From Neodiprion pinetum (Eukaryota > Arthropoda > Insecta > Hymenoptera > Diprionidae): a stretch of 64,000 nt of DNA. A program made the position numbers and the translations under genes. The stretch spans positions 30,759,922-30,823,921 of the forward strand of contig NC_060232.1 of the NCBI RefSeq assembly GCF_021155775.2, read 5' to 3'. This document shows positions 35,401 through 47,218 of the stretch, piece by piece; position 1 is the first letter of the stretch, and each line of letters opens with the position of its first letter. The notes beneath the pieces were generated by a model that searched no databases, was not told where the DNA came from, and saw only the letters and a program-made list of their open reading frames with translations.

Positions 35401-37940
35401 CAGAAAATATTTGTTTTCAGGCAATAATTAACAGTGAGTGAAAAGGTCTACGTATGATGCTCAATCATAATCCAATTCTTAATCTCCTGTTTCTTAGTAT
35501 TCTCCAAGAACTTGATATTTCTTACAGAAAAAATAATGCGAAGTTACTAGGTTTTTTAGCCATAACTGATGAACGTACTGTCTCCTCGCCTTGAAACTAG
35601 CCACAATCGTTTCATGTTAAAATTATACGTCAACATGGTTGTAATTATAGTGCTTTTTGAATAATTGATCAATTTTGGCAAGAAACATAATGAAGAGATA
35701 CGAGATGTTTTTTTCGAAAAACATCGAGCACCTAGACTTTAATTAAGGCACGTAATTACTCTAAAGAACATCTAATTATGTCATAACTCATTGACAAAGT
35801 TTTGATGTGGTTCTACTAAAGATTACCCACATCTTTTTGGTTCAATTCTATCCAAAATTACCTGTGCTGGACCACCGGGAGCAACTAATGCCCTAATAAC
35901 TTGTACCATGCAATGCATATTGCAAACTTTTTGAGGACTCCAGCCACTTAATGGATTCTCATCAGTTTCCGGTGGCAAATCAAACATAGGTGTCAGTCTC
36001 TGTATATAGCTTCCTATTGGAACAGTAATAATCTCATTAAAAAATCTGAAGATAAGAGAAGTCTTTTTCTTTGTAGACTGGCAGAAACATCTCAGAAACT
36101 GATTGAAAACCTTATGAGTTACAGTAAGTTGCAACACCTTACCTTCCTTGAAAAAGTTTTGATTACTGATGTTTCCTCGTAGTAGATTTAACATTAGCAA
36201 CAAGCAATCTTGGACCACAATACCACCGTCTGCTGAACCTTCTTGGGATATCACATCGAAAATACGATCGAATGCATTCTCGAAGGCAACAATCTTTTGG
36301 ATATTTGCATTACCTTTAGTCAATTGTATGAGCAGTAATAGCGCCTGTGAATTGAAAGAAGTTTTGATTGTAGGAGTTAATGATATTAGTATACAAGGTG
36401 ACTCAGGACTATAGGCCCGTAGAATATCAATGTGATTATTTTGAAAATTTGCGTCTGAAACGATTTTTATTTCTCTAGTCATGCTGGATGCTGCCAGATT
36501 AGCCACTTTGGCTGTAATTCGTTAAAGACAAATTTCCTATCAAAGGTGAAAAACGTTTTAATTGCAGATTTTCAGGAGGAATACATTGATAGCCTATGGG
36601 ACGATAGTCTTGGGTCACTGTGTAAACATAATGATGTAGCTTGTGCAAATCTGAATATCAGAATAATAAAAGTACACTTACATCATTGCGTATCACCTCT
36701 CTGCTGTCACTGAGGAGATCCATTAACTTTGAAACTCCCAATGGACTGACAAGAATTATTTCTTGAATGTCCTTTGGTCGGTTACCTAATAAATGTGTCA
36801 GGAGCTTGAGGGCTGGCCACCTAACTCTAAAGTCGAATTCCTCTAAAAATGCTAAAACTTGAGTAGTGCTGTCTGATTGTTTGATAAATATTTCTGTAAA
36901 TTGTTCTCCGATTTTGTTCTTGGGCCCATAATTTTCAACTGAAAATCGAATTGTATAAAATAAAGAAGTATAGTTACATAAATTTGCACATAATTTCACT
37001 AGATAAACATTTATTTAGTTTCATCTATTACCTTCAGCCTCAAATGTTTCAGGACTTGTAATATTGCACAAAGTATCCATTGCTAAACCAACAATCTCAC
37101 AATCTGTTCTATCCATCTCAAGCACTTGCCTAAGTGCATCCATAGCCTGTGTACCAACCTCCAGACGATATGTTCTTGAAAGTGCTTTCAATGCACGGCA
37201 CGCATCTCTTCGGTCGTCCAGCAAACTTGACGATTGCAAGCGATCAACTAAACGTTCTACCTGTGGTCAGAAGTCAAATGAAAACTTCTTCGTAGTCAAT
37301 GGAAAAAATACAACTCACTTTTATTGACAACTTGAATATCGCTAATGGGCAATCCGTATGAAGGTTTATGACCTAGGCTTGATATGAACGTTATTACACA
37401 TTTTGGAATTTTCATTATTCAGCTATGTATGTTATAAGTGGACAGAAGTTTGAAGTTGTGATATGTATTGACAGACACATTTAGATAACAGAAATTACAT
37501 TAAATGTGTCGATTTCCAGCTGCACTTTCGTTACGAAACTTCAGATAAAAGTGAAACATATCAACTAATTGAGCTGGGAAATTCTCAAACGATAAAAATG
37601 ACTGTCGAAGGTGGTTGGATGTCATGAGTCGTACTGCAACGAATATCAGACAGATGTTACAACAGCTTTTCAAATATTCTTCTTTCATGATGTTCAATTG
37701 AAGCTCAAGATCTTATCACGTGGACCAGGAGGAAAATTACATGGAAACCGGGTGACTCGAAAAACGACAAGATTATGAATGAACAAATGTGACAATTTGA
37801 CAGTACATATTGGCTAAGTATTTTGTGGCAACGACGCTGAAAAATATTTATAATATACTTACGGTGTCAGCACCGGACGGCTGGTTCCCGGGCGGAGGTG
37901 CACCGAGAACAGATTTTAGCCCACTTTTGAAATATTCCAT
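32497..37940 (-). CDS. USO1: General vesicular transport factor p115 / USO1, 12 exons
   Basis: Exons in transcript order: 37940-37863, 37260-37032, 36938-36682, 36344-36143, 36013-35862, 35186-34996, 34774-34602, 34496-34069, 33960-33780, 33702-33515, 33035-32652, 32559-32497. All joins keep frame, giving 841 aa, close to what I recall for Drosophila p115; the human protein has 962 aa. USO1 tethers ER- and COPI-derived vesicles to the Golgi. The armadillo-like head (about 1-640) has SSSLLDDRRDACRALKALS, EFDFRVRWPALKLLTHLL, LMDLLSDSREVIRND, QKIVAFENAFDR, NQNFFKEGSYIQRL and FVLRCSVLYCFQCFLYKN. A coiled coil follows (about 650-820), then an acidic tail (IESDESSGELDTDEQ) that in vertebrates binds GM130/giantin. 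The coiled coil is shorter than in mammals. The acceptor of exon 6 (35188-35187) has a poor pyrimidine tract. Confidence 0.96.
33136..33489. mobile_element. Non-autonomous TIR element (MITE) in a USO1 intron, about 354 bp
   Basis: Left end TA/GGGTGGTTCAAAAAAA and right end, read on the other strand, TA/GGGTGGTGCAAAAAGAA. The palindrome extends two bases beyond the TA (CATTAGGG...CCCTAATG), so the exact target duplication is unclear; a TA duplication as in Tc1/mariner elements fits. No ORF. It lies in the intron between coding exons 10 and 11. Confidence 0.8.
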
Positions 37941-38225
37941 GTTTTTTTAAATTTGCACTGTTCAATGTAAACTACACGTCACACAGCGCAGACATTTTGG
38001 AAAATAGATAGCGGCTCTCAGGGTGTACAAGACGGTATGTACTCTGTAGTATCGGCTGTAATTGAGTAGTTCAAGAACTAGCCTATCAATAGGTGGCACC
38101 CCGTGAATCTTCCAGAGTTGTTCACAGTCGGTCTGGGGCCAAAATTGTTTACTTGGAATCAACAAAATAATCTATGTGAACAAGCCGCCGACCTCATCTT
38201 CCGTCTTGCGTTGATGAAAGCTATG

Positions 38226-38233
38226 TATCGATA
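38226..38233. promoter_or_regulatory. DREF-type DRE (TATCGATA) upstream of USO1
   Basis: Perfect 8-bp palindrome TATCGATA, 286 bp upstream of the USO1 start codon. In Drosophila this element recruits DREF at housekeeping and replication-linked promoters. Use here is inferred. Confidence 0.45.
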
Positions 38234-41200
38234 GAATTAGAGGATTTGAAAAGAAGTCGTTCCGCGCGCGTCGCTTCTCGAGGAAATAAATAAGTCATAT
38301 ATTTTACACATCTTTTGCTGATAGAGTAGTTCGCATCACTGCAGACAAGGATAAGGAAGAAAATGTTTTACAACTTGCCGTGCTTAAATGCAAAGAACTA
38401 CTTCGTTATTCTGTAATAGAATATTCGTTTCAAATCAAATTCGCAATATTTGAAACTTCAGAATTTCGTAAAAAATATTATTACCATGACCACGAATGAG
38501 TTCGGCTGGCCTGACTAGTTCGCAACGACTTCAAAGGATGTCGCAATGAACTGGTATTACTTTCAATGTCACCTCATCAGCTGTATCCACAGCTGGTCTC
38601 CCGGTTCCCCAGCTGATGCACAGCACCGATGACATTCAAAGGACTTTTGCATGTCCGATTCTGCCTCAAAGCTTGTTAATTATTCGGTTCGACTGGTTGA
38701 TTTCGCCTAGAATAAATTCAAGAAATAACCGTACTCCGCACAATCAGTTCTCGAAAAATATTAACGATTACAAACGAGAAACTTGAACGGTGTGACCATT
38801 GATTTTATTGCCATAAAATGAGAAGGTTGACAACGGTACGAAGTATGTGTTCATGTGTGGTTGATGAAAAATTTTTTCTCTTTTAAAAATGCGGATTTGC
38901 ATAGCTTTGCACTTTACATTTGTTTACAAGTCTGTACTCATCGCATTCTAACTATTGACCAATGAATTTTTATTATAAAAAACAAAAGCCGCTAATTGAT
39001 TTCTGTCTGAGTAATATGAGGTAAAAGCCCATATTTGTTTTCCTAACTATTAAGCCATTTATAGACGACAGCTAATCGAACTCATGAATATTATTTTTTT
39101 CACCATTACAGACGATTTGCTCAATCTCTATTAATTACGTAGCCGATGCTCCACGTGCTCATTTAGTCACGTAGTTCGATGGAACCGCCTGAGTTCCCGG
39201 TAATCAATTTTTTATATTCTTTTGTTTATGCATGATATGGCCAACGTACAAAAAGCAAAGAAAAAGTGCAAATGCTAATCCGATCCACGCGTTTGGACTC
39301 TGCGTCCTTTTTGGCATTCTTAATACCATTTATTCGTAATTTTGTCATCGGTATCAACTGCTGCAGCTATAAATACACCCTTGTATGCATATACTGTACA
39401 GATAAACAGAAGGTACAAGAAACGAGCAATCTATGTATTTTCCGAATAAATGGTGGCACGTGTACAAAACGATCGCTGAAACTGTTATTTACGTACACTT
39501 GTCAAGGCGAATATCTGCATGTGTGCACGTAGTCAGCTTGGTCACACTTGACAGAGTGACACAACAATGACGTTTACAACAAACGCTTGATAGCAACTCT
39601 ATGCACATGATATGTAACATACATATACATATAATCCCGAAAACTGACTGCAAGAGCGGCAGCAAATGCGTTACACATCGTGCGAAGCATTAGAAACCAG
39701 AGTCTAGTCTTCTAATATTATACATATAGTTACAGTTAGCAGTGGTTCTTGCTTCTCAGATTTTCACCCCATTGATACCTTTGCATCATTTCAGGCAGTC
39801 CCTGACCTCACCTTGCGTGGATCTATGTGACCTCTTGTTCAGAAAATAAGAGAAAAATGAAACAACAAAAAATAAGATGCCTCATGCCTAGGTATCGTAA
39901 GGATAGAGATTTGATAGATTGATTGCCTGCAGGCTTTACTTTCAAAATATATTTTCTGCGGCTGTTTATAAGTACAGTCCATTTAACTATAATATGTTCC
40001 AGAAAATTCGTAATGAAGAATAAATGACTGCTCGTTTGTAAAAATACATGTGTCTACATATTAGGTATACATAATGAAATAAATATCTATGAAGTTGTAT
40101 GATTAGGCGCATGACGTCACACGACGTTGCGTATCATTCGGTATTCGTAGAAATTAAAACCGCTACTTCCGACGATATTATCAAAATTGTTGCAATATAG
40201 TGGAACGTTCACGTTGCTTTGCGTGAGTCACCTCCTATAAGTTGGCCTTCGGCGTGAAAAAGCGAAATCTGATGCAACAAAGCGATCAAGTTGACAAGTC
40301 GTTTGGATGCGGTGTGTCAGTTATCCGCGTTAGTTCCGGTGAAAATTTGACAAAACTTACGCAATACTAAACCTAACTTGCGCCTACAAAGTTCTGGCAC
40401 TTCTTTATTGTTTTATCTGGTTCTGCTTTTCATGCTAGCTCTTTGCAGCTTGCGGATGGTGACGAATACCTTTATTCTTCGTATCGGTAATTAATTTAGT
40501 GAATACAGAAATAACTACGCATGAATGAATTAAATGGATGTAACAAAGAGGAAGAATCGAGTACAGCATTAATCACGCTGTGTGTGCGTAGCATGCGACG
40601 ATGAGCTTACACAAAATGATACAAATTCAATATTCCCCATCAACGATTGTACAAACAGTGATCAATTTCTTATTGATCTAAGTAATTTTAAACGACAAGT
40701 AATCGGCAAGGTTTTGTGTGGTCAAGAAAATCAATAATCACATTGAGATTACAGATTTTTACGGATATTATTATATCAAGTGTGTCTAATTAGATTTTGG
40801 TTCAAAGTAATGTACAGGCTACATGGTTGACTAAATGACAAGAAAACTGTTTTTCGCAAAAGCATTTCAAGCCCTAGACAGTATTTTCACTCCACAAAAT
40901 CCCGCAGAGATAGTCAAGTTTTAAGTTCAGAAACGATAGATTCTACGGTTATTATCATTATTATTATTGTTTTTATACCTCGGAGCGAGGCAGAACCGCA
41001 AGAGTGTGCGAGCACAAACGAGATCACCGCATGCTGAGACCGGTCTCGACTTGTTGCCGAATACGACGACTTCCTGGGAGGGAGGCCGTTTCGGAGCTAG
41101 CAGCTTCTATAATATCGTAGAAGAGCTGGAAACCCTCCGCAGTAATGAGACAAAAATGAAGTCACGTCTATCGAGGTTCCCCAATTTTTCAAACTTCGCG

Positions 41201-42429
41201 CAACACTTGAAGTATCACGTTCATTGAAATTCGCGATGAAGAATTTTTGAAGGTTTCAACAAATAGAATATCACCTCATTAGTATGTACAGATCGATACG
41301 AGATACTTGTATGGTAATATTATGTGCAAGTGATGACGGCGCACTACACACTCGTACGATGAAGCTAGAATTAGCGATTTTCAATTCTATATTGTATCGG
41401 AGTTGCGATTAGTCAGAATCGGTGCTGAATTGAAAGAACCGGTCGTAGATCTATGTACAGCTGTAACACCGGCATACATAAGTATTTACCGCAGATAGAA
41501 CACTATTTGCATTATGCAAGCGTACGGGTATGCGTGCATGCATGTATATACGATTCGACAATGAAACAGTCCGCGATCGTTGTACGGACCCTTAGATTGA
41601 TTCTGACACATTCAAGGCCACCGTTCGCATCTGTTTCACACGTTGAACAAGTTGCGGCAGATTACACCGATGGCCTTGAATCCGTCAGAATCATCGTAAG
41701 GGTCTGTACGTACGTATAGGTATACATTATAACATATATTATACGTTGGTACAGAAAATGTGCTGTACGGAGCACAAATGTGCTTCAAGCGATGGAACAG
41801 AATTATGAGAAAAAATCACACGTCTGTACCAACAACAGCCGATCGCTTGCTTTTCTGACGACAAAGAAATAAGGGGTATCACGTAAGGCTGGGGGATGAT
41901 GAAACAAAGTTGGACAGTTCGTAATCCTAAATCGTTATTACAGCAGAAATTTTTAGTACAGAGCGTGCGCGTAGGATTTTCATACGCGAACCGATGTAGG
42001 TATATCGAGCCACACCAAACAAAGAAACAGCTCGCTCACACAATTTACACCCGTGAAAATGACACAGTCGTCACTTTCAGGTGTTCATCGCGGCTCGCTC
42101 GCTTATCTAAGTTACGTCGAGTGATCGCATCGTTAGACTGAATCGTGGCTCTCTGCCGGTGGTGAGCGACTTGCCAAATTGTAAATTGGTAAGACATTAG
42201 AAGGGCAAAATTGTCGAGAAGATTGAAACTTGTACGAAATGAAAGAGCGTACATATTCCGATATTGTCAGGAAACTAGTAGGGCGATGGGCATGGGCGAG
42301 CCTCCCTGAAACCCGAGGAAAACCGACTCCTAACGACATTTCTCGAAAGCAAAGTGCGAGGCGAGCGCGACATCACGTAGCCGGTGTTGCTAGGCGATTT
42401 GGTGGGGGACGATAGAGGGGAGCAGCCGG

Positions 42430-42437
42430 TATATAAA
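42430..42437 (+). promoter_or_regulatory. TATA box of the DDIT4 homologue
   Basis: TATATAAA in a CpG-rich setting, with an initiator-like ATCAAGTTG near 42458-42466, about 28 bp downstream, suggesting transcription start near 42460. A CACGT (hypoxia-response core on the minus strand) lies at 42374-42378. A candidate 5' UTR intron runs from GTAAGT at 42480 to CACCAG at 42586. A TATA core promoter fits a stress-inducible gene. Confidence 0.65.
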
Positions 42438-42665
42438 CCGCGTCATCTGTGCCGGCGAATCAAGTTGTTTGAACGACGAGTAAGTGACGGTTGTGTGGCT
42501 CTTCTAAAGCTCCGCCGGCTCATTTAACGTAATCTTTTGTTCCGTTGAACTGACCAGAACATTTTCTTCATCTTCTTCTTCACCAGCTTACGAACCAACA
42601 GTAGTGGTTTTCTTTTTCTTTTATAATACTGTGTTTGCAAGAGAAATATCATTTTTCAATTTGAA

Positions 42666-44208
42666 ATGGAGGTGCTACCGTGCCCGGTGAATGTGAATTT
42701 CAGCAACAACAGAGGTACGTAACTACCAGACAATCGCGTCGTGATATTTTCTTGCCGTGTTATTTTTTTTCTCGGACGTAAAAACAGCTCATTCGTGTCG
42801 TAATAAGAAAATCTCTGATCTTGAAATGTAATGGAAAATCTGTAATTACGGGTTTTCTTTTCCGTCTTCAGCACTGTAGTTCCTACGGTTTCTTTTTCTC
42901 TCCGCCTGGCACAGCTGGTCTCGCTAAAAATCTCAGCTGTAGTGCAATAATTTCGTTCGAAATCTCATGTCGCGTGATAATTAACGATTTCAAGAAAACT
43001 CTCACAAGGGTTATATCCGATTTTATTCAAAATTTCTATTTCAACTACCTTCGTTAACGTTTGTATTCATACTTTGCGTACACTGGCGAGTTGTTGCATC
43101 ACGTTTATCCGACCTTCTAACGTCCCGGCGAACCGGTCTATATTTCTTTTATGTAGATATACAGCATATTGTTATTTATCAATTGAAACTTAGTGTTTAG
43201 TTTTAATTTGGAGCTCAGAAAGGTCGCGAATAGATGCTATTGATGTTAACGAGTTGATAATAAAAAAGTTGAAACATGTTTAACAAAGAACCAGAAAAAC
43301 TCGTTTTGTGGTGTAAAAAACTGTTCTCAGTTTCGAATGATTTTAACTCATTAATCAAGAAATACGATTCTTACAGTTTGTAGATCATGTATGTTTTTTT
43401 CGTATTTTTAGTAACGTCGCCATACTATCAGTAGATTTTTTCAGCAAGAATTAGGTTTTATTAATTTTTATAATCCACAAAAATTATTGACTACCCAACT
43501 AACAAAATTTCATTTTCCTCTATTTACAGCTGGATATGCCACTGAAGAGTTGGACGGTGCTTGCCAGGCGTTGGCAAGGCGATTGGAGGTTGAACTCAGG
43601 GCAGCTAAACATGCCCAGCTCGCTTGCGGCGAAGTCTTACTGCCTGCTGATCTTCTTCCCAGAATTGCAGGAGAAGTGCTCGCCATGGCTGAGAACGAGC
43701 CTTGTGGTCTTAGGTAATTATACAGATTTTTTACATTTTCAAGACTCGTAACACTGCTGATGTAGTTTGCTTGTCAACTTCAATCCTCGTCAGAATCCAC
43801 GTAATTTAACGAAATTGTTAATTTTTATTTACAGAGGCTGCACGTTGTTCATAAGCTTCGAAAATGACAGCTTGTGCCGAAAGCTTTCCAGAGTGCAGTG
43901 CGACCCCAGTGCAATTTCCACGTTTGAGCTCTACCTAACTCTCAAGCAAGATCATACCTCATGGCATATTCTGCTACCACAGTTTCTCAAGTGAGTACAA
44001 TTAATTTGGATGAAAAATAGGGTTTCAAGAAAATGTGGTTTTAGATCGAATTTGAAAACTGGGTGCTTGAGTTGGAAACGTAGGACTGATGGGAGATTTC
44101 CTTTGTTTTTTTTACAGAAATCTTACTCGCGGTGGGACAATAATGATCAGCAGAGATTTCACTCTGGAAAAGAAGAAGCTGTACCGATCTTACCAGCAAG
44201 ATCATTGA
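42666..44208 (+). CDS. scyl: DDIT4/REDD1 homologue (scylla/charybde family), 4 coding exons
   Basis: Exons 42666-42714, 43530-43713, 43835-43990 and 44118-44208 join in frame to 159 aa. REDD1 family proteins are stress- and hypoxia-induced inhibitors of TORC1, acting upstream of TSC1/2. The whole RTP801 domain is visible: ELDGACQALARRLEVELR, VLLPADLLPRIAGEVLAMAE, NEPCGLRGCTLFISFE, the VQCDPSAISTFELYLTLKQD core, and the terminal FTLEKKKLYRSYQQ. The N-terminus before the domain is very short (about 20 residues), so the protein is shorter than Drosophila scylla/charybde or human DDIT4; a longer isoform from another first exon is possible. I cannot decide between scylla and charybde. Confidence 0.93.
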
Positions 44209-44757
44209 ACCCTTTGTTGATTCCGATGAGTGAAATGAACAACTTCTCAATGAGTGAGAAAAACATTAACAATAACGGATCACAAACTTAACACGTGCCA
44301 GTTGGTATGGACACTCTTTGATGCAGCCCGCACATCTCCAACTGTTGGAAGATCTTCTCATCCTCACGGGCAGCGAGTAATAATCATGCAGAGGTCCATA
44401 AATAGAAGATACAAAAACTGAGAGAGGAGAGACTGCAGCTGGAATATTTAATGGTATATAAAAATTTTGCAAATCGTCTTGTAATATTACTATGGTTAGG
44501 ATTTTAAAACCATTATCGTGAAGTAACACATTTTGAATATGTTTTGATTATTCGATATGAAAACTGGAGGGATGATCAGCTGCAATGTATCGGAAACATA
44601 TTTAATCTAACAGTAGGAGTATATTGTGATAGAGAAAACAAATTATAGTACTAGCGTCAGCTCTTCTGAGAAGAGGTACAATGTCTTCGTTAAGGAAGAT
44701 GCATCATTAAGACTTTTAACAAATTTCACGTGATATGTAGTGTAAAAGTGATGTTTT

Positions 44758-44826
44758 ATTATATATATATATATATATGTGTGTATGTATGTATGTATAT
44801 ATATATATATATATATTATATATATT
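44758..44826. repeat. AT-rich microsatellite (TA)n with GTAT core
   Basis: (TA)n flanking a short (GTAT)n core; within the putative 3' UTR of the DDIT4 homologue. Confidence 0.95.
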
Positions 44827-45222
44827 AGTCGTCTAAGTAGGCTAGGTTTAGTTACTTCAAGTGCAGGTCGTGGACCATCATGTCTATCGTTCATCCTGAT
44901 AAAAGTTGTATAATCTTTTACCGGCTGCTACAAATCATCCCATTCGCCATTTCGCGTAATTCACATTTTTTTTTTTGCATATCACGGACTTGTCCAATTT
45001 TCTCGTTTCGTTTCGTTTCTTGGTTTAGTTTTCTCATTTTTTTTTTTTTTTTTTTCCTCCCGTGTAACATGTTAGTAATCGTAGAGTGTTTGATAATTTT
45101 TGTTTTCATTCTTTTCTACTTTTCAATTATGCGTGCAAACGACTGTCCTTAGCGTAGTTTTTAAAACCGTACCTGTGGATTCAATTAAACGAACCAGTGT
45201 CAAAAAATAATTTTGAGGTGTT

Positions 45223-45276
45223 TCGATCGATCGATCGATCGAGCGAGCGGACGAACGAACGAACGAACGAACGAAT
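45223..45276. repeat. Compound tetranucleotide repeat GATC / GAGC / GAAC
   Basis: About five CGAT units run directly into CGAG, a CGGA unit and then six CGAA units. All share the CGAN frame, so it is one 54-bp microsatellite that changes unit type along its length. Confidence 0.95.
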
Positions 45277-46905
45277 GCTTTGTTTAGATGTTTTTCTTTC
45301 CTTTTTTTTTCAAATATTTTTTTTACACTTATTACGATAATCTCGAATTTTTTTTATATATTATCCGCCGCAGAGAAAGGTAATACCGATCCGCTGGTGG
45401 TATTGTGATATTAAAAAAAGCAAGTGTGATTAATATAAGTTTTAAGGTTTTTTTTCTCCTGTCTATTTTCGGAGCTGTGCGATGAATATGCGGCTATCAG
45501 TATGTCGTTTGAAGCAATACAAAAAGTAAATAAGAAGAAAAAAAATTTAAATCGTTACTTGCATCTATTCTACATAGGACCGAATGGAAAATCAATAGTA
45601 AATTTGAATTCAAATGTTCGAACGACTCCGTGGTCGTTGAGGGCATGCAAAATATACCGTACATGATTCTAACAGCTGGCCATTGTGGTGCCTCGTCTAT
45701 TTGATTTGTTAAAATTTATCAAACCAGACGGATGGCCTCCGAATTTCAATATATGTGATCTTATATCATTATTATGATTATCTAGAAACAGATTATAGAA
45801 TGCTATTGTCTATATTTTATACTGAGTTAAAAAGTCTATAATGAAGATAATAACAAAAAATACAAATAAAGATGAAAAAAATAATACAACAAATTATAAA
45901 ATATATATCTACATATATACATATATATTTAAGAATATATATATGTATGTGAAATATTTAATTTTTCACACAACGATATTACGATAAAGTATTTATATCT
46001 GCATAGCACGCACAGATGCGGAATGATGTTTGTAACGACAATTTCTGGGCAGTGACTCCTGCGCGTTTCTGCGTTCGGTTTACCTAAATGTGTACAGGTT
46101 TAAATGAAGGTTTATATATACCCGTAAAACCTTCGGTAAGATTTACGGGTATTAAAACCGACAGAACCGAATTTTCTCGCGCAGGGAGACCGAGAGAGAA
46201 AGAGAAAGTAAAATCTTCCGAATATTATAATCGAACTTCTGTATGCATTGCAGGCTCTTTGATAATTTTGTATAAAGTCGTGATTACAAGCTTCCGTGTT
46301 TGACGAACGTCGTTATGACGAGCGAAAGACACTGAAGCCTAATTTCGCGGTGCACTTCTAATTAACTTGTGTAAATACGTATATAATTTTCGCAATTTTT
46401 TTGTTTCCATTTTTTCTCGTTTTTTTCTTGACGGATATCTTGAAGTATTGGTACTAGAATAATAGATAACACAGTTCATGACAGTATTGTATCTTAACCA
46501 AATTTCTGTTTCTCTTTGTCGAAAGAACTCAGTTGAAGCAGTCATCATAAGTTAAAGGGGTCTTAGAGAAATATTTTTATTCGTCCAAATGGTGAACGAG
46601 CTGAAAAATATTTCACTAAAACACCAAAGAGACAACAACACGATCTCACGCGTATCAATATGAATAAAAGTTTAGAGAGAGAGCAAGAGGAAAAGAGAGA
46701 AAGAGAAAGAGAGAAAGAAATAAATAGAGGCAGAGCTATAACGCGGGCCACAATAGTATGTAATATTTGAATAAATGTCATCGGGTAAAACCGGTAGAAT
46801 TTTCCGATTTGGTGTATTCCGATCGCATCCAATTTTCTAAACATACATTATATAGGTCTAGTATCACTTGACTCTTCGCAATATCTTTCGTATTTAGAAC
46901 TGTAT

Positions 46906-46907
46906 AC

Positions 46908-46963
<56 letters not shown>

Positions 46964-46966
46964 TAC
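46906..46966. repeat. (TA)n/(TATG)n microsatellite
   Basis: Alternating TA runs with TATG interruptions. Confidence 0.95.
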
Positions 46967-47218
46967 ATATATGTGATGTTATTTCTAATTTGTAATATTT
47001 ACAGTAGGAGTGACAAAAATAAAAAAAGTTTAATAATAAATTACATGTCTTGGATTTTATTCATACCTAATTACCCCTCACCACCTACATACTTATAATA
47101 TATGCAGAACATATAGCTAGGTATGCAATTCGGTCGCTGTAATGATTTTGATATTACGCTACGCGACACTTCGAACAATGAAAAATAACGTGACACATTA
47201 GCTTCTATAAATAATCCG

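Larger units (their letters stand above)
37941..42665. other. Divergent intergenic region between USO1 and the DDIT4 homologue
   Basis: About 4.7 kb without a recognised protein-coding gene. Close to USO1 is a DREF site (38226-38233). An imperfect hairpin with three CAGCTG E-boxes lies at 38561-38642. The DDIT4-proximal end (from about 41.9 kb) becomes CpG-rich and leads into a TATA promoter. A frame at 40967-41227 has no early ATG and looks random. Confidence 0.55.
44209..47040 (+). other. Probable long AU-rich 3' UTR of the DDIT4 homologue
   Basis: AT-rich, with T-runs and AT/TATG microsatellites at 44758-44826, 45895-45950 and 46906-46966. Poly(A) signals occur at 45865-45870, 47018-47023 and 47035-47040; after 47040 composition changes. 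An unusual compound tetranucleotide repeat lies at 45223-45276 and a hairpin at 46110-46159. The UTR end is uncertain; an early poly(A) site is also possible. Confidence 0.45.

Noticed and set aside
40967..41227. 86-codon frame between USO1 and the DDIT4 homologue
   Set aside because: No early ATG, no family pattern, no splice partner.
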